Virus record (IMG/VR): IMGVR_UViG_3300006802_000509
Location: 1-25,289 of that record
DNA from: a virus
Strand: one strand, 5' to 3'
DNA: 25,289 nucleotides
Shown: piece after piece, positions 14,338-21,444 of the stretch
Position numbering within the stretch: the stretch's first letter is position 1
Layout: each line of letters opens with the position of its first letter
Program-made: the position numbers and the translations under genes
Notes under the pieces: generated by a model
What the model was told of the DNA's origin: nothing
Database searches by the model: none
What the model saw: the letters and a program-made list of their open reading frames with translations, nothing else

Positions 14338-14352
14338 GTGACGAAGCGTCAC
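14338..14352 (-). other. Six-base-pair stem-loop before the major tail gene
   Basis: GTGACG and CGTCAC form a perfect 6-bp stem with a 3-base loop, directly before the GGAGG of the major tail gene. There is no T-run, so it is not a standard terminator. It may protect or separate the downstream message. Confidence 0.45.
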
Positions 14353-14374
14353 GCGGGGGCAAGCTGCGGCCGTC

Positions 14375-14644
14375 CTACGTGTCGGAGGTGTGGCCGCACG
14401 ACGGGCACACCAGCGTGCTGTGCTGGGTGAGCCACGTCTCTTCATGCCCGCACGCCGGGCACGGCTTTGGGCCTGGTGCGGCCATGGCGTCGTCAGCCGG
14501 CGCCGCACTGCGCAGCCAGCGAACGGCCAGCGCGTGTTCTTCGTCCTCTTCGGCCTGCAGGCTCACCACCTGGGCTCGCCCCGCCACGATCGACGAGACG
14601 AGGTCGCGCAACATGCCGAGCGCCACGTCGTCGAGTCGCCTCAT
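14375..14644 (-). CDS. Small zinc-ribbon protein in the tail operon (89 aa)
   Basis: ATG 14644 forms an ATGA overlap with the preceding stop. The first 45 residues form a helix with a possible coil (RRLDDVALGMLRDLVSSIVAG, QAEEDEEHALAVRWL). A Pro/Ala linker follows, then a zinc-ribbon-like end: C62-P-A-C65-G-H, 14 residues, C80-P-S-C83-G-H. Four cysteines in two CPxCG knuckles strongly suggest one bound zinc. Such a protein between tail terminator and major tail protein is uncommon in textbook operons. Possible roles are a small structural tail component or a regulator of the late operon. I do not assign a function. Confidence 0.7.
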   Translation of the reverse strand: MRRLDDVALGMLRDLVSSIVAGRAQVVSLQAEEDEEHALAVRWLRSAAPADDAMAAPGPKPCPACGHEETWLTQHSTLVCPSCGHTSDT

Positions 14645-15069
14645 GTGTCGGCCCACAGCTGCACCGGGAGCACCCAGTAGTGCGGGTCTTCGTCGGCCTG
14701 CCCCTGGTATGCGGGTGAGTCGTTGGCGCGAACGTCCTCGTACACCTGCCCGCTCGCACCCGTGAATCGCCCGACGAGATGAATCGCGTCATAGACCTGA
14801 CGCGCCAAGAGCTCACCCCCGGCGTAGTCGTCGAGCGCCGAGCGAATGACGATCTCAACGGAGAGGTAGCGGTACTGTCCTCCGCCGTAGATGGTTCGGA
14901 ACTCGCCAGCGCGCACGACGAAAACGGCTCTTCGCGGCACCACGCCGAGCGTCGGCCGCTCGGGCCCGGCCCATAGGTTACGCGCAGCACCAGACACCGA
15001 GAGCACTGACGGCAGGATCGCGGCGAGCTTCGCGACCACGTCCGACTCGACGTCTGGTGTGGTGGTCAT
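14641..15069 (-). CDS. Likely tail terminator / minor tail protein
   Basis: ATG 15069 (142 aa) follows GAGGAGCAGAAGG and forms an ATGA overlap. The sequence opens with a helix (DVESDVVAKLAAILPSVL), then a strand-rich part RAVFVVRAGEFRTIYGGGQYR, YLSVEIVIRSALDDYAGG and GELLARQVYDAIHLVGR, and ends PHYWVLPVQLWADT. This helix-strand pattern and the location after the gp10-like protein fit tail terminator or completion proteins, which cap the tail tube and join it to the neck. No diagnostic residue is available, so the name rests on fold impression and order. Confidence 0.65.
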   Translation of the reverse strand: MTTTPDVESDVVAKLAAILPSVLSVSGAARNLWAGPERPTLGVVPRRAVFVVRAGEFRTIYGGGQYRYLSVEIVIRSALDDYAGGELLARQVYDAIHLVGRFTGASGQVYEDVRANDSPAYQGQADEDPHYWVLPVQLWADT

Positions 15070-15596
15070 CGCCTTCTGCTCCTCTGCGCGCTGCCGCGCT
15101 TCTTGCGCACGGTAACGAACGTGCCAGTGCTGCGAGAGAGCCGTAGCCGACGACGCGTAATCAGCCCCTTGCGCTGCTTTGTGTAGCCGTCTCCGCCGAT
15201 CGGCGACGGCGGGAACCAAGGCCGAACCTCGGTGACACCTCGCTTGATGTAGTCGGCCGTGCGCGCAGTCAGCTGGGCCAGGAACGTCGGAAAGAGATCC
15301 TCGAGCGCACCTGTGAAAAACTGAGGCCTCGCCGTGCGCAGGTTCTTGCGTCCGTTGACGATGAGTGCGTACCACGCGCCGAGACCAAATCTCACCGCGG
15401 TACGAGTCACCTTCATGTAGCCGCTCGTCCGAAGGAACCCCGTATCGACCGGCGCGCGGGTGACGATTTCCTGCATGGTCTCGTTAGCGAGGGTGACAAG
15501 CGCAGCGTGCGCTGCTTTCGGGTAGGCTCGACGCATGACGTCGAACTTTGCCGCGAGCTTCCTTGATTTTTCAAGGTCGAGCTTTGCCTCGTACAC
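15066..15596 (-). CDS. HK97 gp10-like neck/tail protein
   Basis: GTG 15596 begins one base after the preceding stop, with AAGGGGG upstream (176 aa). The diagnostic stretch is APVDTGFLRTSGYMKV (about 48-63), the usual PvdTGxLrxS motif of this family, flanked by helices YPKAAHAALVTLANETMQEI. The rest includes WYALIVNGRKNLRTARP and a strongly basic C-terminal tail (RRRLRLSRS, RKKRGSAQRSRRR). Proteins of this type sit at the head-tail interface. Its length is normal to slightly long because of the basic tail. Confidence 0.88.
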   Translation of the reverse strand: MYEAKLDLEKSRKLAAKFDVMRRAYPKAAHAALVTLANETMQEIVTRAPVDTGFLRTSGYMKVTRTAVRFGLGAWYALIVNGRKNLRTARPQFFTGALEDLFPTFLAQLTARTADYIKRGVTEVRPWFPPSPIGGDGYTKQRKGLITRRRLRLSRSTGTFVTVRKKRGSAQRSRRR

Positions 15597-15597
15597 G

Positions 15598-15924
15598 TCA
15601 GCAAGCCCCCTTCTTGCACTCGAGTAAACCGCTCACGACAAACGTGCGCCCGTTGTTTGTCGTCACCGTCGCACGCACTCGGTAGGTGCAGCCGGCAGTG
15701 CCAGATTGGAGCTTCTGCTTGATAATCGGTGCAAACGCGATATCGGCACCGCCCACCTTTGACAGCGTGCTTGCGTCGTTGGTGCCGCGCACGAGTTCAA
15801 CGTCGAACGTGCATGCAGTGACGGCTTCGAGGTTCCCGAGCAAAGCAGTGACGTCGAACCCGTATAGCTCGACCTCGTTAGGGTCTTTCACGGGGAATCG
15901 TGGACATAGGCCGTCGTGACTCAT
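15598..15924 (-). CDS. Fibre-tail adaptor-like protein (108 aa)
   Basis: ATG 15924 overlaps the upstream stop as ATGA. The product begins with PRFPVKDPNEVELYGFDV, which is typical of small proteins described as phage fibre-tail adaptors. It then forms a short Ig-like beta sandwich (AVTACTFDVELVRG, YRVRATVTTNNGRTFVVSG) and ends in a Cys-containing tail (LLECKKGAC). It probably joins a side fibre to the virion. It is the last gene of the fibre cassette and leads into the gp10-like gene. Family naming is from memory of similar sequences and is moderate in strength. Confidence 0.6.
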   Translation of the reverse strand: MSHDGLCPRFPVKDPNEVELYGFDVTALLGNLEAVTACTFDVELVRGTNDASTLSKVGGADIAFAPIIKQKLQSGTAGCTYRVRATVTTNNGRTFVVSGLLECKKGAC

Positions 15925-16352
15925 GTGTGCAGCTCCACGACGATGACTGTAGACCGCGCGCGCGCTGTGATGATCTCCGCGTAGGTCTCGACGCTGCCAT
16001 CACCTGCACCGACGAACGCGCCGAGCGTAACGGCGATCGTGCCGTACAAATCCGACGTGCCAGAGCCAGACGCCGTGAACGCGTCGAACACCGCCACGAT
16101 CGAGCCCGGCGTGGTCAGGGTCGCAGAGCCAGACGCGATGAGATCGTCGAGCGTGACAGAGCCAGACGCCGGCGTGGTGAGTGTGCCGGTTGCCGTGCTG
16201 GTCGATGCCTGGAGCGTAACGGCGATCGTGCCGTAGAGGTTCGACTTGCCCGATCCACTGCCGGCAAAGTTAGCGACAGACGCGATGAGCTCACCGCCGG
16301 TGAGCAACAGCCCGCCGATCTCAGCCTCGGCGATGCCGCTTCCCCCGATCAC
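15921..16352 (-). CDS. Small repeat-rich structural protein (143 aa)
   Basis: GTG 16352 overlaps the upstream stop as GTGA; the ribosome site is weak. The protein is made largely of Gly/Ser/Thr/Ala with two near-copies: GSGKSNLYGTIAVTLQA and GSGTSDLYGTIAVTLGA, 63 residues apart, separated by shorter units with TLTTPGS/TLTTPAS. It has almost no charged residues in the repeats. Likely a beta-rich virion or fibre component. No named family is recognised. Place between the spike and the adaptor gene supports a fibre-related role. Confidence 0.65.
   Translation of the reverse strand: MIGGSGIAEAEIGGLLLTGGELIASVANFAGSGSGKSNLYGTIAVTLQASTSTATGTLTTPASGSVTLDDLIASGSATLTTPGSIVAVFDAFTASGSGTSDLYGTIAVTLGAFVGAGDGSVETYAEIITARARSTVIVVELHT
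16023..16235. repeat. DNA repeats within the 143-residue gene
   Basis: A 24-bp perfect repeat occurs at 16023-16046 and 16212-16235, 189 bp apart. A second element, cagagccagacgc, occurs at 16061-16073, 16124-16136 and 16157-16169. All spacings (189, 63, 33) are multiples of three, so the repeats keep the reading frame and code the protein repeats. Confidence 0.85.
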
Positions 16353-16633
16353 GCGTCAGCCCACACACGACGAGGATGCGTTGGCGTCACCTCGTATGGA
16401 AGCAGCGCCGACACGTCCTCGTCGGGATACGCGCGCACGTTCACGTGCCATCCCGGCAAAGCGACAGGTTCAGGCCACGCGGCCTCTGGGTCTTCGGGCG
16501 GTGTAAGTTGCTCATAGATTACGCCCAGCACGTCGAGCGAGCGAAAGCGCGGGCGCTGGTCCTCGCCCTCGCCCTCGTATAGCAGCGGCAGAGACGTAGC
16601 CTCGTCGGGGAAGCGAAGAAAAATGTCTGTCAT
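16349..16633 (-). CDS. Small hypothetical phage protein (94 aa)
   Basis: ATG 16633 overlaps the spike stop as ATGA. The product opens MTDIFLRFPDEATSLPLLYE and continues with an acidic stretch, then GWHVNVRAYPDEDVSALL and a short tail. Proteins opening in this way often follow phage fibre genes, but their role is not known to me. No membrane segment or Cys is present. Possibly a fibre assembly factor, by position only. Confidence 0.65.
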   Translation of the reverse strand: MTDIFLRFPDEATSLPLLYEGEGEDQRPRFRSLDVLGVIYEQLTPPEDPEAAWPEPVALPGWHVNVRAYPDEDVSALLPYEVTPTHPRRVWADA

Positions 16634-18366
16634 GTGGTGAGCGCCTGGATCTGATGGTTAGCGAGGCGGAAGGGATAGTAAGCGAGGCGCTCGATGGTGC
16701 CGTTTGGCCGCTCTGTTGCGCCGGCAGAAGATCCGATGACCAGTTGCGTCACCGTCGATGGCACGGTGCCAGACGTGTCGGTGCCTGTTGTCGAGCCGTT
16801 CACAGAGAAGCCAAAACTGTCAGCCTTGTATGCGCCTGCTGCCGCGACGGTCTGGTTGACGACAAACGAAGACGCGACGTTTATGGAAGCCTGGTCGGAC
16901 CCCGACGTGCGCGACGTCATCTGCGTGTTCCCGCTATTTGCCCCAAGCATGAACACGGATCGGTTGTTTATTGTGCCGTCGTCAATGCACACGAGCCGGG
17001 CGTTTCCTGACGCTGCCGGCAGGGCGTATGGCCTCGCCCGCAGCACCAACGTCCCCTCATCCGCCCTGTACCACGTCGAAAAGTTGGTCCCCGTCATGCT
17101 CGCGCTGTCCGCGCTGCGCGTGACCTGTGCCGTGGTCGTGTAGATGTAGCTGGTGGCGAAAGCGCCGGCCTCAAGCTGAGCGCCCCAGGCGTAGATACCG
17201 GAGTAGCCGTCGCCAGTGTAGCTGGGTGTCGTATTCGACAGGCTCGTCGCAACTGTCGCGAAAACGATTACGGCGATGTCTGTGTTCGTGGTAAAGGTGA
17301 ATGCAAGCCTGTGCCAGCCGTTCCCGGCGTTCGTTGACGTAGCCGATAGAGACGTGAACGGAGACGCGCCACCGGCTGTGTATGTTGATCCGACTGTCCC
17401 GCTTGTCAGGTCAATGGCAACACCAGCGACATTTGCTTCCGCTGTGTCTGATACTCGTATCTGAGCGAAAGACCTCCCAGCCGATTTCAAATAGAAAGAT
17501 GCTGTATATTGAATAGCACTAGATGCTTTCGTGACTGATTGATACGCTCTATGAGTTCCTGACTGCGTGTCTTCCACGAGTTGATCAGCGGTGACCGTGC
17601 CGTCCGGGGCAACCGTGGCGTTGGGCGTAATTGATAATCGTGATTTCGTCCACGCCGCGTTATCGATCTCCTCGCTCCTCAAAAGCAGGTTCGCCCGCTG
17701 CTCCTCCACCAGCAGGCCGAGGCTCTCACCCGTCGTCGGGTTGTGGTCGAACCGAGCCACGCCCGCAGACGCGGTGACGAGGCGCGGAATGTAGCTGGTC
17801 ACGGTCGCCGTCGTGGTGGGCGTGTAGGCCGTGGCAGCGGAGCGTTGTTCGAGTTGAGCGCCCCACACCTCCACCACGTCGCCGCTCGTCACGACGCGGA
17901 CGCCGGGAGTGCGCGTGCCAGCCGTGAGCGTCTGCGTCACCGTGTAGCGCGCCCACGTCGAGGTGATCGTCTGCGTCACCCACGTGCCGCCAGAGTGCGC
18001 GGTGATGTCCACGTTCCCCGTGCCGGTCACGCGACGTAGCCACACGCTGAACGTGTAGTCCGCAGCGATCGCCGTCACCGACTGCGTGAGCGTGCCGTTG
18101 GCCGCGCCCGCCGTGAACTCCGTAGCGGTGGAGGTGCCGCCTGGTGCCGTCTTGCCGGTGACCGGCGTGAGATTTGATACTGTCCACGTCGCGCTGTAGT
18201 CCTGGCTTCGGAGCAGCAAGTTCTCCTCCGCCTTCACCGTCGTCCCGTCGTAGTACGTCCCCGTCGTCGCCCGCGTGAAAGTGATACGCGGGTCAAGCGT
18301 CTTCGCGTTGGCGAAGTCGAGACTCAGCGACGGCTTCACGGTGGGGTACAGCGACGACAGGCCCAT
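16630..18366 (-). CDS. Head-spike-type fibre protein with two carbohydrate-binding-like repeats
   Basis: ATG 18366 follows GGAGTGTGACGC, three bases after the previous stop (578 aa). The opening SLSLDFANAKTLDPRITFTR is characteristic of phage head-spike fibre proteins. Two similar units follow: NLLLRSQDYSATWTVS... VVEVWGAQLEQRSAATAY (about 49-182) and NLLLRSEEIDNAAWTKSR... YAWGAQLEAGAFATSY (about 227-410), each a CBM/jelly-roll-like fold that begins with NLLLRS and closes with WGAQLE. A third LamG-like unit (about 440-578) ends GTIERLAYYPFRL. It should bind surface sugars. Base composition falls in the second unit, near 17450-17640, suggesting separate ancestry. Confidence 0.85.
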   Translation of the reverse strand: MGLSSLYPTVKPSLSLDFANAKTLDPRITFTRATTGTYYDGTTVKAEENLLLRSQDYSATWTVSNLTPVTGKTAPGGTSTATEFTAGAANGTLTQSVTAIAADYTFSVWLRRVTGTGNVDITAHSGGTWVTQTITSTWARYTVTQTLTAGTRTPGVRVVTSGDVVEVWGAQLEQRSAATAYTPTTTATVTSYIPRLVTASAGVARFDHNPTTGESLGLLVEEQRANLLLRSEEIDNAAWTKSRLSITPNATVAPDGTVTADQLVEDTQSGTHRAYQSVTKASSAIQYTASFYLKSAGRSFAQIRVSDTAEANVAGVAIDLTSGTVGSTYTAGGASPFTSLSATSTNAGNGWHRLAFTFTTNTDIAVIVFATVATSLSNTTPSYTGDGYSGIYAWGAQLEAGAFATSYIYTTTAQVTRSADSASMTGTNFSTWYRADEGTLVLRARPYALPAASGNARLVCIDDGTINNRSVFMLGANSGNTQMTSRTSGSDQASINVASSFVVNQTVAAAGAYKADSFGFSVNGSTTGTDTSGTVPSTVTQLVIGSSAGATERPNGTIERLAYYPFRLANHQIQALTT

Positions 18367-18369
18367 GCG

Positions 18370-19221
18370 TCACACTCCGAATACTTCGATGAGGAGGCGC
18401 CCAGCGGTGTACGTACCAGCGGTAGCGCCCTGGGAGACGAGGTAAAGGAAGCCGCTGCTCGTGGCGTCAGCGGTCGCAACAGTCACGGTCCCCGTGGTTT
18501 GCGCGCCAGCGTTGATCAGCTGCGTCTCGGTCAGCGCGGTGATGGCGCCGTCGTAGGCGCCTGTGCCCTCGGTCGCGCTGTAGAGGTCGATGTCCGTCTC
18601 ACCGCCCGCCGGCGTCTCGAGGCACGTCATGCGCGCGCCGAGCATCGTGATCGTAGGCAGTTGCGCAATAAACGCCGCGCTCGTGCCTATGCCGATGATG
18701 TCGCCAGTCGCGCTCGAGGCGAGGCCAGTCAGGTCCACGATCACTCGCACCATCTTGAGCCCGCCCTCCACGTGCGCGGTGGCGCGGTGGACGGTGCCAG
18801 TGCCCGACGTGATGCCAGCGCCGGCCTGGATCGGGAACGTGAGAGCGCCCTGCCACGCGAGCGCGCCGAGCTGGCCCGAGAGCGGGATCTGATTCGGCGC
18901 GGTGCCGATGTCTCGGTCGAGGGCTACACGGTTCGCAGCGAACGCAATGAAGACCTGTTTGGTCCCCGCCGACAGGTTCACCGCGGCGCCAGCGTTAGAG
19001 CTCGAGAACACCTGCGTGCGCGAGAGCGTGTTGCCCGTGTTGTATGTCCCGAGTCCGACTTCCCACTCGCTCGAGCCCGTGATCACGTAGTGGCACACGT
19101 CAGCGTTCGTCATCACCGATGAGAACGTGCGCGCGCCAGTCACCGCGCCGGCCAGCGTTAGGTTGCCGGTCCCGGTCGTAGTCGTGGTTTCACGGACTCG
19201 GTCAGCGTCAACGAATGCCAC
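18370..19221 (-). CDS. Phage structural/fibre protein with TTTTGTG-type opening (283 aa)
   Basis: GTG 19221 follows GAGGTGAACC. The start AFVDADRVRETTTTTGTGNL, then LTLAGAVTGARTFSSVM and WEVGLGTYNTGNTLSRTQVF with SSNAGAAVNLSAGTKQVFIA, is a common module of phage tail or head fibres. The second half is beta-rich with few charges and ends GRLLIEVFGV. The N-terminal module probably docks the fibre; the C-terminal part may be the exposed domain. It is the first large gene of the neck fibre cassette and directly precedes the spike gene. Confidence 0.7.
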   Translation of the reverse strand: MAFVDADRVRETTTTTGTGNLTLAGAVTGARTFSSVMTNADVCHYVITGSSEWEVGLGTYNTGNTLSRTQVFSSSNAGAAVNLSAGTKQVFIAFAANRVALDRDIGTAPNQIPLSGQLGALAWQGALTFPIQAGAGITSGTGTVHRATAHVEGGLKMVRVIVDLTGLASSATGDIIGIGTSAAFIAQLPTITMLGARMTCLETPAGGETDIDLYSATEGTGAYDGAITALTETQLINAGAQTTGTVTVATADATSSGFLYLVSQGATAGTYTAGRLLIEVFGV

Positions 19222-19229
19222 GGTTCACC

Positions 19230-19628
19230 TCAGACATTCCCAGCGGTGATCGTGAACGCGGTGATCTCTACCTTCTGCGTCGCGACGATCGATGAGGTGA
19301 CGAGCTGCAGGTCGCCACCGCCGCCCGTCGATGTGACAGTCATGTCTACGATCCACGCGTTCGTCCCATCGACGATGCGCGCCCACGTCGCCGTCCCTGT
19401 GGCGTCGGCTGAGTTGTCCGACTGCGGCACGGTGAAGGTCAGGATTCCGCCGCTCGGCGAGCCGGCAGCAGGGTTTGCAAGCGCGATCTCGGCGAGGAGA
19501 TTTGTCGCTGCACCCCCGCTCGCAGGCTTGGCGCCGTCGTAAATGCGGAGTTTGCCCGCGGAGCCGATCGCCGTCGTGATCTGCGAGAGCATGTTGTTTC
19601 GCAGTGTGGTGTTGAAGGACAGCGCCAT
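19230..19628 (-). CDS. Small virion protein of the fibre cassette (132 aa)
   Basis: ATG 19628 is favoured over GTG 19637 because GAGGAGTGACCCAC stands at proper distance. The sequence begins ALSFNTTLRNNMLSQITTAI and continues with GKLRIYDGAKPASGG, LLAEIALANPAAG, and a beta-rich end (VEITAFTITAGN). Proteins with this opening accompany fibre genes in several phages. No enzymatic motif is seen. Likely a structural component near the neck or fibre base. Confidence 0.65.
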   Translation of the reverse strand: MALSFNTTLRNNMLSQITTAIGSAGKLRIYDGAKPASGGAATNLLAEIALANPAAGSPSGGILTFTVPQSDNSADATGTATWARIVDGTNAWIVDMTVTSTGGGGDLQLVTSSIVATQKVEITAFTITAGNV

Positions 19629-19643
19629 GTGGGTCACTCCTCG

Positions 19644-19994
19644 TCAGGCAAAATAGACGCGAAACAAGCAGGCGCGGCCGGCCTTATCAGTCGCCACCTC
19701 AACGCTCAGAGGCGTTCGTGCGCGCTGCGCGTCGGTGGGGTCGTCGGCAGGCTCGCCAGCGATTGAGGGCAGCCAGAATCGATCGGTCACATCGACGGGC
19801 GTGTCGAGCGCCATTACGTGACTTGCCACGACCTCGCGGCCGTTCGGCGTCCGCACAAGACGCGAGGTCTTCTCGACCCGTGCCTTCACGATGTGCTGAG
19901 TTCCAAAGACAGGATCGCCCTTTGCACCAACGGCCTTCTGCGAGTAGCGAGCCCGTGTCACCTCGTGGATGAGCCAGCGACGGAGGCTAGGCAT
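19644..19994 (-). CDS. Likely head-closure/stopper protein (116 aa)
   Basis: ATG 19994 overlaps the connector stop by eight bases. The protein has RRWLIHEVTRARYSQKAVG, a strand-rich middle (HIVKARVEKTSRLVRT, SHVMALDTPVDVTDRFWLP) and an end LSVEVATDKAGRACLFRVYF. Such small beta-barrel proteins after the connector usually close the head-tail channel. The D-R-F-W-L-P segment is common in this group. Assignment is from order plus beta-rich character. Confidence 0.65.
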   Translation of the reverse strand: MPSLRRWLIHEVTRARYSQKAVGAKGDPVFGTQHIVKARVEKTSRLVRTPNGREVVASHVMALDTPVDVTDRFWLPSIAGEPADDPTDAQRARTPLSVEVATDKAGRACLFRVYFA

Positions 19995-20646
19995 TGTGCA
20001 CTCTCGCGTAACGCTCGACGACGTCGCGGACCACCTGCGGCAGCATGCCGCCTTCTTCTCCGTCGGCGTAGGTTACCGAGTGCGATAGCAGCGACTCGCT
20101 CTTGACGCGGAGATCGGCGCCGCGGCGGGCAAACCGCGTTGCAACCATGGCGAGGCACGCGTCCTCGAGATCGTGCGGCAGGGTGCGCGTGGCAAACGCG
20201 CCGAGCACCACCTGCTGTGGGGTGACCCAGCCACCGCTGTACGTGACGCGCACGATCGGCGCTTCGCTGCCAGGCATGGGAGGCCACGTGATAGACGGCA
20301 GACGCGACGCACTCCACGGCCAGCCAGCAGCGCGGTAAATGCGGCCGGCTTCGGCCTCGGTCACGCTGTAGTCCGTCGAGGGGATCGTGGAGCCGCGATA
20401 CAGGATCGACGTCACCGACAGGATCGGCGTTCGGCTCACCAGCAGGTAGGCGGTGCCAAACGCGGGCACGTCCTCGACGATGGCGTCGGCACGGTGAAAT
20501 GTGCGGTGACACGCGTTCGCGAGAAAATCAGACGACGATGAGATCCACCTCTCGAGCCGCGCATCTTGAGCGCCGCCGTCGCTGACGAGGTCGAGTTCGT
20601 CGAGCGCAGCAGCCAACGTCGTCAATGCACCTGCGGCGAGAGCCAA
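19987..20646 (-). CDS. Head-tail connector (gp6/gp15-like adaptor)
   Basis: TTG 20646 lies after GGGGTGACTC (219 aa). Features typical of connector proteins are the short helix pair near the start (LTTLAAALDELDLV, then DARLERWISSSSDFLANACHR), the strand block VPAFGTAYLLVSRTPILSVT, and the later helix DLEDACLAMVATRFARRG followed by VKSESLLSHSVTYAD and VRDVVERYARV. This protein should bind below the portal. It lies in the standard place after the capsid block and before the closure protein. Confidence 0.82.
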   Translation of the reverse strand: MALAAGALTTLAAALDELDLVSDGGAQDARLERWISSSSDFLANACHRTFHRADAIVEDVPAFGTAYLLVSRTPILSVTSILYRGSTIPSTDYSVTEAEAGRIYRAAGWPWSASRLPSITWPPMPGSEAPIVRVTYSGGWVTPQQVVLGAFATRTLPHDLEDACLAMVATRFARRGADLRVKSESLLSHSVTYADGEEGGMLPQVVRDVVERYARVHNA

Positions 20647-20649
20647 GAG

Positions 20650-20898
20650 TCACCCCAGAGCGCGCGCGCGGCGCGGCTTGGCTTTGCGGTCGTCGAACAC
20701 CGCCGGCGCCGCGAGCTCCACGTCAGGAGACTCGGGCGGTGCCGGCGGTGGAGGCTGCGGCGTCACCTCAACGGGTTTCACTCGTGGACGTGCACGCCGC
20801 ATTTCCTGTTCATACTGCTCGACGCTGAGCGCAAACACCTCGTCAGGGTTGCACCCGAACACGTGCTCGATAGCCCTGACAAAAACGAGCGCGCTCAT
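20650..20898 (-). CDS. Small Pro-rich hypothetical protein (82 aa)
   Basis: ATG 20898 follows AGGTGACGT. The N-terminal half is helical (VFVRAIEHVFGCNPDEVFAL, QYEQEMRR). The second half is disordered and rich in proline (PQPPPPAPPESPD) and ends with a basic stretch RKAKPRRARA. No known family. It lies between the decoration-like protein and the connector, a place that often holds small helical packaging or capsid accessory proteins. Confidence 0.65.
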   Translation of the reverse strand: MSALVFVRAIEHVFGCNPDEVFALSVEQYEQEMRRARPRVKPVEVTPQPPPPAPPESPDVELAAPAVFDDRKAKPRRARALG

Positions 20899-20908
20899 AC
20901 GTCACCTA

Positions 20909-21376
20909 TCAGATTTCCACGACGAGACCGCCGAGAACGAAAAGTGCGGCGACCGTTGCGGTGTCAACGCCTGTTGCGTTCAGGTCTGGGGTCAGTTGCA
21001 CTCGAACATATCGGCGTAGAGACGCCAGATTGAGGCCGAGCTGATACTGCCCATTTTCCGTCGAGCCACCCGCACCGCCGGTCAAGGTCAGCACGACAGA
21101 GTCAGCAGCGCCGGCGGGCTGCAGTGCGGCAGCGACGTTAGTGAAGGTCGTGCCGTCGGCACTGTCCTGCACGATGAGTTTCACAGTCAGCGTCTTGGTA
21201 GCCGCAAGAACTGCGCGGGCGGTAACCACGACTGAGGCGCTCGTCGCGTCTTTGCGATCCACAGAGATGCCGTTCACCTGGGCGTTGTCGCCGGCAGCGC
21301 CAGCGGTGAACGTCGGAATGAGGCATGCGCTTCTGCATGCGAGCTGGTTGTCGATGTCGTTCGGGAAAAGAGACAC
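20909..21376 (-). CDS. Capsid decoration-like protein (155 aa)
   Basis: GTG 21376 is set by GGAGGTTCCC; an apparent longer frame lies in the pyrimidine-rich spacer and is rejected. The product opens SLFPNDIDNQLACRSACLIP and has GDNAQVNGISVDRKDATSAS, VVVTARAVLAATKTLTVKL and RRYVRVQLTPDLNATGVD. It is beta-rich, of normal decoration-protein size, and directly follows the major capsid gene. Similar proteins after MCP stabilise or decorate capsids. The family name is not certain. Confidence 0.6.
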   Translation of the reverse strand: MSLFPNDIDNQLACRSACLIPTFTAGAAGDNAQVNGISVDRKDATSASVVVTARAVLAATKTLTVKLIVQDSADGTTFTNVAAALQPAGAADSVVLTLTGGAGGSTENGQYQLGLNLASLRRYVRVQLTPDLNATGVDTATVAALFVLGGLVVEI

Positions 21377-21386
21377 GGGAACCTCC

Positions 21387-21430
21387 GAGAGAGAGAAGAG
21401 AGAGAGAAGAAGCAGGGCCCTCTCGGGCCC
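21387..21430 (-). terminator. GC hairpin with GNRA loop and CU tract after the capsid gene
   Basis: In the message, GGGCCC-GAGA-GGGCCC (21415-21430) is a 6-bp GC stem with a GNRA-type loop, followed downstream by a CU-rich tract (21387-21413). It lies 15 bases past the capsid stop. The lack of a pure U-run makes partial termination or message protection more likely than strong termination. Confidence 0.5.
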
Positions 21431-21444
21431 CACTCAGGTCAGGC

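Noticed and set aside
15070-15375. N-terminal extension of the tail terminator frame
   Set aside because: It lies wholly inside the gp10-like gene, is His/Arg-rich, and the internal ATG 15069 has both a ribosome site and an ATGA overlap.
21377-21433. N-terminal extension of the decoration-like protein
   Set aside because: The extra residues are Leu/Ser-rich translation of the CU tract and hairpin; GTG 21376 has a strong GGAGG site.
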